The translations under genes and the position numbers were made by a program. A model generated the notes under the pieces. That model worked only from the letters and a program-made list of their open reading frames with translations, ran no database searches and was not told the origin of the DNA. From assembly GCA_009760855.2 (NCBI GenBank), contig WPIO01000123.1:308001-372000 (forward strand): 64,000 bases of DNA. The letters are read 5' to 3'. The DNA is from Cristatella mucedo (lineage: Eukaryota; Bryozoa; Phylactolaemata; Cristatellidae). This document shows, piece after piece, positions 1-12,900 of the stretch (position 1 is its first letter; every line of letters starts with the position of its first letter).

Positions 1-285
1 ATGGTAAAATGCTTGGTACATACAGTGAGTAAGAAAAACAAGAGGAAAGAGGGGAGTCTATCCAGCCAGGACGGAGATAAGAATCAGCAATCAACAGTCA
101 TGTGATTAGCCAGGCAACACCTAAGCTAGGAGTGGGAAGGCCGAGGCTGATGGTCGCCTGCGGCAGCTCTGCCGGTTAATTGATGGACTACATGTGCGTC
201 CAGTTGCAGGCTCAAAGCTATGCTAAGTCGGTGGCACTTTGGCCGAATGAAGACGTGGAGTGACCGACGGGAGCTTCAAAAGTTT

Positions 286-345
286 GCTGCCATCCATGTG
301 GGGATGTCAGCAATACATGCAGCCAAGGGAAATGAGGGAATTTCC
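286..345 (-). mobile_element. LINE A reverse-transcriptase fragment
   Basis: This stretch matches 14648-14705 nearly base for base, which is the part of LINE A just downstream of the RT catalytic motif. It is a short, isolated relic. The ORFs drawn through it on either strand are not genes. Confidence 0.6.
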
Positions 346-549
346 TTCGACAGCCGTGCGCTAATTGCACAGGATCAGCACGCCGCAATCGCAACACGGA
401 TATCAACGACAGATAGCCTCGGCAGGAAGCGTGCAGTGCGGAACGCCACTGAATCATCACTAGATCCGGCAGCTGTTGATGCCGGAAGTGCTGTAAGCCC
501 GAGCTTCCAGCGAACGAAAAAAGAACGAGCAAATACTTTGATAATACTT

Positions 550-756
550 TCAAGAAATATTCTCATTAAAAATAGTATTATAGCATTGCCTCCGTGGGTT
601 TATATCTTCTAAAGGAATCTTCCAGCGCGCAGAGCGTACGTCCGGGTGACGACGCCGAGAGTACATCAGCTGCATTGCGGCGATGTGCTTCTTCCCGCCG
701 TTGTCGCCGAAGTTGGGCTCGATGTACCCCATGTGCCGAGCGTTGTGTGCGCCCAT
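550..756 (-). CDS. Candidate first exon of a divergent, unidentified gene
   Basis: A minus-strand ORF starts at an ATG at 756-754 and reads MGAHNARHMGYIEPNFGDNG followed by a basic stretch and a run of about 30 further residues before drifting into AT-rich sequence. The first 45 or so codons are GC-rich at third positions, unlike the surrounding DNA, and GT dinucleotides within 600-650 could serve as donors. I do not recognise the protein. The start lies 66 bases from the MEAK7 start on the other strand, so the two could share a bidirectional promoter. The continuation would lie off the left edge or beyond the LINE relic. A chance ORF in a CpG-rich promoter is a real alternative. Confidence 0.3.
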   Translation of the reverse strand: MGAHNARHMGYIEPNFGDNGGKKHIAAMQLMYSRRRHPDVRSARWKIPLEDINPRRQCYNTIFNENIS

Positions 757-822
757 GAGGTTCGGTGCGCTTCGTTGTTTCTTATGACAACAAGAATTAC
801 TTGAAACTATCGTGAGGCAAAA

Positions 823-993
823 ATGGGCGCCCACCATTCCAGCTCGAGCGACCGTAAAGCCAGTGCCACTGGCGCCAGTATCGAACGAAACTGCGACAGT
901 GACGGTGATAGTTTCAAGTCTTCAGCGTCGCTCTGCCCGTCGTCGGTCAGTGCGGTGCTGTGCAACACGCCCTTTTTGACCGTGATGTTCGAG
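823..993 (+). CDS. MEAK7: MEAK7 exon 1
   Basis: This exon encodes residues 1-57, with Gly2 available for myristoylation and a polar Ser-rich stretch, ending CNTPFLTVMFE. The donor GAG|GTAAGC leaves phase 0. The reading frame is closed upstream by TGA at 802-804. Confidence 0.75.
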
Positions 994-3900
994 GTAAGCG
1001 GCGGCGGCTCGCCATTGTTCGCTGAGCACGTGCTGCGGTGCTACTTACAGTGCTCCATCGCGTCGCTTACCTTCCCTCGTCTTCCCTTCCCGCCCATCCC
1101 TTCCCTTACGTTGTCTTCCTTTCCCTTACGTTGTCTTCCCTTCCCTTCACTTACCCGCCCCTACCCGCGTCTGCCGCTGTGTGCAAGCGTTTGTATTGCA
1201 GAGACTTGCCGAGGAGTCCGTCAGTGTGGACCCGTCTGTGAAAAGCAGAACGATTTCGCGGCACGTGTTCGAGGTAAATAGCTAGCTTCTTTTGCGAGGG
1301 CTGTCTATCAATTGTTGTCCGACCTCTTACAAGAGGGAACGTCAGCAGCCGAATCTGCTTGAGCTGCTTTTAGACCGTTTGGTTCAAGAAACGGTCAACT
1401 CGCAGTCTATGCCAGACTTTAGTTGGCTGACCATGCTTCCTCGACCTTGCGGGTTTTGCTTGCTCGTGTCCCTTCCATGTTCATTGTCGTTCATGCCTGA
1501 CGCAGGACTCTCGTTCTAGCTGCATCGTCTGGTGCTGATTCCTCACTGGTCTTAGTTGCTGCCTCATCCCAGCACCATTCTCGCTGTGCATGCAGTGCCC
1601 AACGCTACTGCTTGCGTGCTTCACTGCTTTGTTCCGCGAGATCTGCCTTGCTCTGTTGTCAGCCTAAAGACGCCTAGTTTGTCTGCGCAGATGTGCTAAG
1701 GCACATCTATTTCTGCAGATCCGTTAGGAGGGGACCAAGCTCTGTGTTGAAGAGCTCAAGTGGTGATGAATCCACGCCCACTACCTTGCAGCAGACCGTT
1801 GGCGATGCCTTGAAAGCGCTGCTGCTGTCTTGGCATTGTTGCTGCTTTGCAGTCATTGTCTGGTTACCTAGACACCCATTCACACACTAGCTGCCTTTTT
1901 CCTAGAAGTTTTGTGGCTTAGCTCGTGCTAACATGTCTGTTTACTCGAGTCCACGTGGACATTAGCGTGTGGCTTTTGTTGGAATTCTACTCTGCGGTTC
2001 CAGATGTACCCTGCCCTCGGTTCCGTGTGTAGTCACTAATAGTTAATGTCAAAGGCCTGCAGCAAGCCCGGCACAGTAAAGGGCCTAAATTTTGTGACCG
2101 GCATGTGGCTCCAACGACGATTTTCAAAAGTAGCATTTTCTGTCCAGTTAGTCTCCATCCGAAAACTTGTGGTAGAACCAGGAACGATCAGAAAGAGCAG
2201 CTTCCAAAATAAACCTCCAGCCACAAAGACCCACCATGGTTTTCCATCACCCGCGCAGAAGCCTCCTTAGGAATCAGCTTCTTCTCTTAAGAGACAAATT
2301 AGTAGCCCCTGTTCTACTGGGAGACTACTGATGGCTATCCGAATATTTTAGGCTTAAGATTCGTGGGATTGTGCTGTCACCAGCCAGCTGCCACGATTCT
2401 TTTGATAGGGTACCTGCCGCTGATTCTGTCACTTGCATACCCATTCATCCTGTGCTGTCACTTTCTGTTGCCCACTTTCTTCCTCGGCTGGCCCATTTCA
2501 GCTGGCCTCTCAGCTTTGCTTCTTGATTTACCCTAGTGCATGTTTCATTTTCATTGCTGTTGCTGCTAGAGCTGCTACTACTGCACAAGTCGCTTGGCAG
2601 GTATGGCAACTAAAAGGGCTCTGTGTTCGTGGTCTTCAATTTTACAGTTTAGTCGAAGAAATGCAGTTCTTTTTCTTTTTGCTGGTGGTGAAAACTCAAG
2701 TTCTTGTCAAGTGTCAAAAAATTTGTCAAATGCAGTCTGTTTATGAGCTTCTACGTTGGCATTTCTAGGGCAGCCACCCTATTGTCTTTACTTTCGTACT
2801 TTGAGCTGCTGCATCAATGTGAGCCTCCATACAAAGACATTACATTAACCAGCCGTCTCATTTGTTTATAAATGCTACTGTGCCCACCAAGCATTGAATC
2901 GATTTTAAGACCTTTGTCTTGAAGCTCACTTCCTTACCTCCAGCCTTCTCCTCCTTCCCACATTTGTACCACCCACTCTCCAGCTTACAGTCGTCTGCCG
3001 GTACAGAGTTCGTATGCATTGAAAGCCAGGAACTTGCATTCGGTGGCTGGCACTCACTACCCACGCTGACCAGGTGTCAGTCATTAGTGTCTCGGCCGAA
3101 GATGCATCAGTTCCGGTCACTTTTTTCGCCACAGTGAACTTCAAGTATCAGAGCATGGTCAGCCGCCGTAACCGACACTGACTGCAAGGACCGGCAGGCC
3201 CGTTGTTTGTTTTGTTTTACATGCTTACATGTGCTTGATTCAGTTCATGTTACTAACCACTAGTTTTACTGATCGGTATGTAGCCTTGCGTGTCTTCACG
3301 TGTGCTTAAGCATGCTGGCCTAAGCATGATACTAGTTTGCTTTTGCATGCTTGTGTAAGCATACCGTGTACCGTGCATATCATTAATCCTTAGTTAATTA
3401 ATTCTCTTGCCGAAAGTTGAATGTGCATGGTTAGAGATTTAGTTCCTGATAAGTGTGTTTATAGTTGACAATAAGGGGACCACCTAGCTAGTTGTGCTCG
3501 GTGCCATATTTTTGTCGAATGTTCTAAATATGCAGGTTGACCCGTTTCTAGAAAACATTCAACGGCCCACTAAAGGTTCTTGGGAAGTTGCTGTTTGACT
3601 ATATGATCCGTGAACAAGTCGATGGAAACAGCAGTGGTGCCAGTAATGGTGGCGGCAGCCACAGCAGTAGCAGTGGCAGCCAGACATCGGGACTTACCGA
3701 CTCGGCTCCTGCAACTGGAAACACAGCTGCTGCTCCTGTATCAGCAGTAGACTACAGATGCTTCCTTAGAATAGCCACCGAAGTCCTGTCCCTGATCAAC
3801 GTTCAGCAGCAGATCGCCTACTACTACAACGTATTTGCCAACAACCCAAGGGTTGGAATGACAGCAGATGGTATGTCTAAGCAATGTGTGTGTGTGCGTG

Positions 3901-6900
3901 TGTGTCTTTGCGTATGTGTGTGTGTGCTTCATGTGTGCATGCGTATACACTCAAAAAGGCGCAAAAAGTCCTCGCAGTATGGCCACCGCTGCTGTTCTAA
4001 ATTCGTCTGTGCAGTAAGAGGGGTTTCTCCGATGCCAGGCATACTAAAGAAACGTACATCCCGTGGAAATATTTATTGACAACCCAAAAACCAACACATG
4101 CTATTGATTTGTATGCGTTCAATTGGCCATCCTACCACGATTCTGTGTATTCTCTTGAGCTCCCTCTTGTCTGGCCAGGAATAGAGGCTTTTGTGCTGTC
4201 TCATCTGTTGTAGCAGATTCCAAAGAGCCCGAGTTGTACTTAAAAAGGCTGGCTACTGGTGTAGGCTGAGCACCTGGCCTCTACCGCTTGTCGGTATTGC
4301 TCCTCAGTAATTTCATCCTAATTTCAAATAAGGCAGCTGGCTGAGCCACTTCACTGGCATCAAATAAGGATTAAGAATCAAATAAAATTAAGAAGTACTT
4401 CACTTAACAGGTCATCTTGCCACCAAATATAACAACCCCCAAATGAAGTATTGGAGCCTTGAAATCTACTTCTGTTGACTAACAATGACTTGGGTGAAGT
4501 ACTTTTTGAGGAATCCTTGTTTGATGCTAGTGCGGTGGCTCTACCAGCCACCTTATTTGAGCTCAATGAAACTACCGTGGAAGAATATTGACATGTTTAT
4601 ATAAAATATTGTCAGGTGCAATTGGAAGGTCAGATAATTGGTTTGTCAATGGTTACTGCATAACGGTCAGGGTGCCGGTTGTGCTAGCATGCTAGCAGAC
4701 CAATTCGTTGAGTACTAAGGACTTCTAGCTCAAGTACGGTATGGATGTGTATCTATGGCATTTCAAATTAGCCTAAGTGATAGGTTTTTGTCCGGAAAAT
4801 GTGGGTACTGTGTCTTGCCAGCCACTACTATATCGATCAGCCCTCAGATCTTTGCCAAAGGGGTTAGACGCATAATAATGTTAGATGTATGCTTGCTCTT
4901 TTCGAATCGGGTCGTGGGTTCGAGTCCCAGCAGACAGTCCTTTATTGCCTGCAAAAACCGCCGTTGAAGCCGTCAAGGCTCCTCTGTCGATAGATAAATG
5001 AGACTGTTAAACTAGTGCTAAAATGTCAATAGTCAGTCAGCAGGCATGCTGTATTTCTAATGAGCCTCTAGAAATCCTTTGCTGCATATGTGGCTGCTGC
5101 ACTCTATCAAATGGGTCCTCTGGATGCTCCATAGCTGCTTGTAGCTGGCTGCTGCTGGGCAGTCGGTTAATCCTGACCTCTTCCCAGCAAGGCCTCGGGT
5201 GCTGCCAGGCCTCGTAGGGCTGGTAGTGTGGCACCAGGGATCACAGCTGTCAGGGTCATTCGAGCATGTTCGAGCCATAGGGCCCCGGTCCCACAGTCCC
5301 AGCGCCCCACTTCCTCTGGCTCGAAGCCTTTCAGTCGTAGCGTGGCTCTGCCTTTTTCTCTGCTGCTTCTCTGATTTTGGGTTTGGCCGTACAAAAGTAG
5401 CTGCATCGAGCGATGCATCTTGGAAGGGGGAGGGGTTGCATTGCTGGAAGAGCAGGAAGCCCAGGGGAAGGACTGGAGCTGCCAGCCGGTCCTCCTGCCC
5501 TCCCCCCACTCGAATCGACATCTGAAGGAAATTTCCCAGGCAACTCGATGCTCCAAGCATCCACTGAGCTTTGCAATATTAGCTGTCTCCGAGGTCATGG
5601 TATTGCTAGGCCATGGCCCAGTCCTGACAGTTCACGTGGCACGAAGCGGCCAAATAGATCTGCTGCTAGCAAGTGTATCAGCTCCCAAATGCTCAGCACG
5701 TAATTCAATACTACCTGATGCTCTCGTCTATGCACGTTAGGGCTGTCAAAGCCTCGGCTAGCTAGTGTACATTTTTTAGGGCAGTATGTAAAATAGCATT
5801 TGCTTTGACGGTTTAAATTTTGGGCTGGTCGATTATCTCTTGTCAGTGCTGCATCCCAATGGGAAGCAGCCTTCCTGACCTTTACTTCTTGACCCCACTT
5901 AAGAGCTGCTTGGGGCAGCACGCCCAGACAGTCTCGGTTCATTCGTCGTTGATTTTTCTGTGGCGTGTGCCTGTGGCAGCTTCTACAGACCGAGTCAGCT
6001 GCTGCTGCTGCCATAGCTCTGTGCTCAGTTCACCACTCGTCGTACAGCCGAGCTCGACGAGCAAAGGGAGTTCAAGCCGGTCTGCCTCCTTCATAGTGCT
6101 GCTCGAGTGAAAGTGGGTTCAAGCCCGACAGAAAGCAATCCTTCGATGTGAGCTGAATGATGTGATGGTAATATTGGTGATAATGCATTTGTTTTGCAGC
6201 CCACATAATTCAATCTCTCTCTTGCCGCTTCATTTGTGCTCTATATGAAGCATGTCAATATGATTAGTGGGAACATGCACAATGTCAGCTTTCCATAATC
6301 TCTCAAAGGGAAATCGTATAATCCAGCAAATGTCGTGAGGAACTGGTTCGCTTTGGCTACGGCATGATTACCGAAAGCTGGTGAGCCGAGATGGCACTCT
6401 GGAAAAGGCCGTTGCTCTTCACGACCTCGATCCGGAGGTCGTGGGTTTGAATCATGCAGTGGGCGATTCTTGATAGCTGCTTAAGTTGCTCCCTCCCGAC
6501 CAAGGTCTGGTTGAGGTCGTGGGCTCGAGCCCCCCTAGGCATATGTGAAGTGCCTGAATAGAGATTTAAGGTCTCTTGAGGTGCTATGCAAATGAATTAT
6601 ATTTCTAGTGGTGGTGATAGCCGTCCAGACTCATCTGTCGCTATACAAGAAATAGGCTTTTTAGTCAGATTGTGTTTTATTTTAGGCTTTGGGTGTGCTG
6701 CTCAAGCAAACTCTTCTATGTAACATGAGCTTACACGTTGCTTTGTGAATTTACAAAGATTGCATTGCAATGTCATATCAAGGGATGTCGTGATGTCAGT
6801 TCTGGGTGACTTCCATGCTTAAATAGAGGATGCCAATTAAGGGCACGGTTTACATAAGATTTGAGGTTGGTTTTAAGACATAGCTAAACGACCTGAGTGT

Positions 6901-9900
6901 GAAGAACAGGTGGTACGATGCCTAGTGCTGAGTGTGAAGAGCAGGTGGTACGATTCCTAGCCTGATTGGGATGTATTGGATATTATAATTAGGTTGGTAA
7001 GCTGGAGCAACAGATTTACAGGACCTACAAGTTTCAAAATCTTAAAGTCGATGGGCTGTTTGACCAGGTCTGCCTATAAGGGGTGTCTGTATGTGAACTT
7101 GCATTCGTGCGCTAGTGTGCACACCCGTGTATGCATTGGTGTGTATGTTTGTGTATCGTGCTCCCAAGCTATCTAGAACTGGTAGTCGGCTCGTGGAGTA
7201 GCTGCAGTGGTGGCTCGCCATGCTAAAGTGTTTATGGCCACACAGAAGCAGGGGCGTTAGCAATATGCGCGATCGAATACGATAGTCAGCTGTTTACTTC
7301 TTCATTCCTGCCTCGTAACCTTGGCTGCACAGGTCTTGGCTGCTGCTGCGTCCAGCATGAGGTCTGGTGGTTGGGGATGATGTAATGAATGACATTTGAG
7401 TTTTGTATGTGTTCGTCTTGACATTGGATTCTGGCCAATTCCGGTGTCGGGTTCTGGCTAGCCAGCCACATTGTCTGGCACTGTGTTTCATTGCAGAAGT
7501 GCATCAGCTGGTGATGTCCTGCTTCTCTGTGGCCTTGACTAGCGCCCGCCTGCCCTACGAGCCGACACCGACCGACAGCCGGATTCTCGATGCTTTTACA
7601 TCATCCTTGGTACAGGATGCGCACGCGTCCTCTTCCCTTCCTTAAACGGATTGACTGCGCACTTCCAGCATTGTTAAGCTCTTTGGTGAAGTGTTGGCAT
7701 CCCCACCAACAGCCAGGGATGGGAAGGCGAGGTAGGATGCTCTAGATCTTGGCTGTGTTTGCAGAATTCAGCCATGCGAAGGCAGCTCAGTGATAAGTCA
7801 CTTCACACTCCTTGTCTCGGGTTTGAATCCAGCTGCTAGCAATGGTGAAAGCTGTTCATCCTCACTGCCACTCTATGAATGATTAAGGCAGTTGAATCAG
7901 CTGACTTTTAATTTTATGATAGGTAGGCTTGCTTATTCGAGCAATGTGATTACATTTAGCCAGGATCGGTGTGGTGAGTGCATCGCTTGTACGTTTGGCT
8001 AATAATCAGAGCCCTAGCAGCTTCGGTAAGCAATCTCTGGTATCCAGTGACCTCTATCGGGCCGGCCATGATGCTCAGGCAGCAGTGTGCCGGCCTATCG
8101 TCTGGCAGCTCTGATAAATAAGCCATTCTGCATGGTCGATGTTTGTCTGCTGTAATTGGCCAGCCGACTTCTGTTCAAAGGAACAAAGGGCGATGGCCAG
8201 ACGATGGATCTGCCAGACGAAAGGCCAGCCTCCTTTGTCTTGCAGAGCTATCAGTACTCCACACAAAAGACAAGAGTGGCATATGCGTAAATAGGCTGAG
8301 CCGAAATATATCGTGAAATTTGTTGTTCTTGTTTGCACAAGCTTGTATAAAACCAAAAAGGTTGTGTGGAAGCAGGTGTCACAGCTGTGCCACCAAAGAT
8401 GGAGTTGCTGGCAGTTCAGTGAAGGGGCGATTACATCTTTTCACATACATTACAAGAGTAGTGCATAGAAGACCAGTCAGCTTGTGGCCTACTGTTTCTG
8501 TAGTCTGGTCGTGCTAAGCCATTGCCCGTGTGGTCGCCCTTGACGTCGAGTAACTGTCCTTGACGTCGAGTAACTGTCCTTGACGTCGAGTAACTGTCCT
8601 TGACGTCGAGTAACTGTCCTTGACGTCGAGTAACTGTCCTTGACGTCGAGTAACTATCCTTGACGTCGAGTAACTGTCCTTGACGTCGAGTAACTGCCCT
8701 TGACGTCGAGTAACTGCCCTTGACGTCGAGTAACTGCCCTTGACGTCGAGTAACTGCCCTTGACGTCGAGTAACTGCCCTTGACGTCGAGTAACTGCCCT
8801 TGACGTCGAGTAACTGCCCTTGACGTCGAGTAACTGCCCTTGACGTCGAGTAACTGCCCTTGACGTCGAGTAACTGCCCTTGACGTCGAGTAACCCTCGA
8901 CATTGCGTTGCTGCTTAGGCTGAGGGAGTGAAAAGCAGTGTTAGTGGATACACGAGTGTTTAAACCCCCATCGGTGTCGGTGTTTCGTCGCTTGTTTGCC
9001 GTCAGAGCATGAGATTAAAGTTTCTTTCTTAAAACTTATACAGTGAGCTTGGTCTTTCGATCTTTGTGTGCCCTTTATTAAGTAGCTGTCTATCTACTCC
9101 AGTGTAACCCTCTCATCCAAAGAACATGCAGATGAACCACCATCCAGACACTTGGTACTGCATGCCTAAAGGGTATGTAGTAGCACTGCCAGAGGGAGCT
9201 CTTGTTCTCGGGAGGTGACTTCCCTACCTCCAAAATCCAGGCTAAGAGTCAGACCGGTGCACTCATTTCGACAGGCAAAGCTGTTTGGGGCATCGTCGGC
9301 ACGTGATGAGGCATGTGCCGAGGTGTAGACTGAGGGTAGCTGATCGACTCAGGAGCTACTCACTGGAGGTGACCCCTGCTGCCAGGTGCCCAGTGCAAGC
9401 CTCTGCCAAGGCTTCTCAGTGAGATGTTAGGCATTCGGTAGTGGGGGGGGGGTGCTTGTGGTCCAACCTACTCTAAAGGCCACCTCAGTACCGTAAGGAT
9501 TCCTATAGCACAGAGTTTTCTAGAGCACACCCTAACTAATCCCCAGCAAAATTGCTCCGGCCTGCTGGGGCGTGAATTAGGATTTATGGGAGGCAAAGGT
9601 TTAGCTGTAACGCGAAAATGTTTAGTTGGAGTGCCTTACGTTTAAATAGAAGCATTGGTGACGCTAGGCGTGATGCTAAACGGACCTGCTGGAGGGCCCG
9701 ATGCTAAACGGACCTGCTCGAGGGCCAGGGTAGCTCACTGCAAAATGTTTAGGCGTGGCTATCATAAGCCTAGCCTCAGGCAAATTGTCCAAGCCAACTC
9801 AGACCCCTCATTTGGCCCCTCCTCTGGGCCTTCATATAGGACTTATATAGTAATGATAACCTCAATAAGACATGAGAATAAAATCCCATTCTAACAGCTA

Positions 9901-12900
9901 AATTGTATGTGACAAGGAATAATGAGTAATATTGTGCATAGTCTGATCGGGAAGTATTTTGGATAGGTGTAAGGCAGAGCGCGATGAATGGCTTTTAGGT
10001 AACCACCCGTGCACTCACTTGCATTGAGTTGTAGGATACCGCTCGTGACGTGGCTGTCTAGAAAGTGCATGACCGGGCTGCAAGCCTGCTGGACACGTGG
10101 TCTCTTGTATTGGAATGAGCTCCCAGTAGGGCCTGGCAGGCACTGTGGGTAGACAGATGTGTTAAGCAAGACACAAGAGAGTGAGAAGAGATCGAAAAGT
10201 TTCTGTCTGTCTGTCTCTCTCTCCACCTCTCATGATTGAGGAGGTATAGCCGATTGTCTCCCCTCTTTTTAAAGTTATTACCTCACCTGCCTCTGATACT
10301 GTTGTCCTAATTTTTGAAAATTGTTGAATGACAGTGCCTTTCTGGCGATTCTGCTTTGCTTGGCACTATACATGACCGATATGTCAATCATGTTTGCTCA
10401 TGATTTGCCCCACCCCCCCCCCCGTCTCGCTCCTCACCACCATGACGGGGGTGGGGAGGGGGTTTCAAGTCCTGTAGCAGGCTTTACTGCAGCTTGCAAG
10501 TAGTAGTGATAGCCATTAATTTTCATCTGGCGCTGTCTATATGAATGAAACTTGTAAAGACTCGGCTAGTCTTTGCTTTACATTACTTCACCTTGCCACT
10601 GCCTCCTAATAGAGCTGCACCGTGAGTGACACCACCTCTGGCATGTGCATATCTATGGTAGGTGCTGGCCAGTGGTCTGAGTGTGACCAAGCCGAGTCGG
10701 ATGGGTACAAGGAAACACCAATTCAACCTGGCACATTCCTTTAGCCACCAGTGAGAGGTTGCCTACTCCTCCTTCTCTCCCCTCCCCCTATAGGGTCTGG
10801 TCCTTAATGTAGCCGTCTCATTGGCACACAAATTATCTGACCGTGTAACAGGTATCGGGTAACACTGGATGATTAAGCTTATACCGAGTCATCACATTAT
10901 TCTGATATTCAAGGGAGCAGCCTTGACATTTCTGTACGATCCTTTTTACTTATTACACATGGGGATGCAATATTAGAGCGGGTTGCAAATGGAATTGTGC
11001 GTGCCATGAGCCGCTTGCTTATGGATGGTGCAGTCGGCATGTTGTTAACCAGGAACTTCAAGAAAATACTTCCACAATTCGTCAGACAATAAAATCCGTT
11101 CATGGTACCTTACGAAAGGCAAATATGTTAGAACTTGGGTCCGAAGTTCTGGCGACTCCCATATGAAATAAAAATTGGTTATGCAAGCCATGTCTAACCC
11201 GGATGTAATCTGGAAGTAGCAAATCTAAAAATAAAAAATCTACTGCTTTCTGCATCGTATGTGACTTGTATCCCAACTTGTCGAATCTTGGTAGATCGAA
11301 ATATATGCTTGAAGATTTTTGAGGTGCATACTTGTGACTTTTATACAGCTTTATTTCCAGGGTTGGTTGGAGCCTTGTAAATTAAATAAGCCGGCTAATA
11401 TTTCACATATCGAGTGAAATTTGAAGTGCGAGTTCAGCTCTGCTTGTGTGACATGAGTATGGAATATTTTTTATTTTGGTAAGATGCATTTGTTTCTATA
11501 TATCCACGATTACAGAAAATAAAGCTCCAGAACGTTTGATTACGTACACAGCCAAATTTGTCCAACCAAAATAAAAAAGATTCCACTCTAGTGTCAAACA
11601 AGCAGAGCTGAACTCGCATTTCAAATTTCATTCCGATGCGTAAAGTATTAGCCGAGTTATGGAATTCACAAGGCACCGTGTGACCCTGGAAATTAAGCTG
11701 TATAAAGGTCACAAGAGTGCACCTTAACAAGCTTCAAGCATCTATAGCGATCTACCAGAGTTCGACAAATTAGGATACAAGTCACATGGTGCAGAGTAAT
11801 TATTTTATTTGCAGATTCATTGCTTTCGGTTTACATCCCAGTTGGGCATGGTTTGCATAACAAGTTTTTTCTCTCATGCGGAAGTCGTCAGAACTTCCGA
11901 TCCAAGTTATAACATATTTGTCTTTCGAAAGGTACCATAAATGCATATTTGATTGTTGGACCAATTGTATAAGTATTTTCTTGACTTTCCCCATTAATAA
12001 ATTCACACAACCAGGGATGCAAGCTTTCCACCTGAGCTGGTAGCATGGTTTCAGCTGTTTAATGATGTTACTGATTTTTGAGCCACACCTGAAGGTAGCT
12101 GCCTAGGCAGGCTGGTTCTGAGAGAGCCGTGCACCGGGCCGGTGCCCTGGGCTCAGCCAGCAATCGATTGGGACATCGATTCGCCATAGCTGTGACACGG
12201 CGGCAACTATGGCAGACAAGGCGATGGATGCTGCCATATTTAACTCGCGGCTCGTCAGTAAGCCTCGGTGGGCTCGTTGGACAGGCTTGGCTTGCTCGAG
12301 AGCAGCTCTTGTCAGTGCCCAGTGCTACAGAACGACGTTGGCAAGGTTAAGCACTGCCTGACCGTTGACAGTGTCTTGGTTCACTCAGCAGTGACTGGCG
12401 AGTCATCATGCAGTCACTGGCAGGCGTTTCGAGCTAAATGTGACTGGCTAAAGTGAAGCTCCCCTCCTGCCTGGCCCCCTGCCTCCCCGAAGCGCCTCTT
12501 GCAGCGGGAAAGGCCGTCGTAGCAGGCCGCCGGCTCCTTTCTCCTTCTCCTCTCCTGCCAGTCTCGTTTCTTTGCTTGCAGTTTGCTAGCGCCTCGTCGT
12601 CGGCGTCATCCTCAACTGCTGGCTGCGACACCGAACAGCGAGCCGTTGCGAAGCTCGACTCGTTCGCTGCATGGTGCTCTCGCAATTGCCCAAACCTGTT
12701 CAACGGCATCCACTGTTTTCTGGTCATGAAATTGTCAGGAGGGTGTAACTCCGGTGAAGATGGCTGGCTCAAGCGAGAGTCTCAGGTGAGCGCTGACGGC
12801 CACGGACGATTGCTGCAACTACTGCTGCTGCTGCTGCCAGCCGTCTGCTAGAGCCAGTTGCTATCTGGTTTATCAAATGCACAAATGCCCCACCCAACCG

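Noticed and set aside
5057-5598. Overlapping minus-strand ORFs of 143-167 codons
   Set aside because: Several frames are open at once in GC-rich intron DNA; no family resemblance or splice pattern.
8541-8894. CRISPR-like regular repeats
   Set aside because: Units are directly adjacent with no spacers, in an intron of an animal gene.
8514-8903. 129-codon minus-strand ORF with a repeated 20-residue pattern
   Set aside because: It is the translation of the 20-bp minisatellite, which has no stop in any minus-strand frame.
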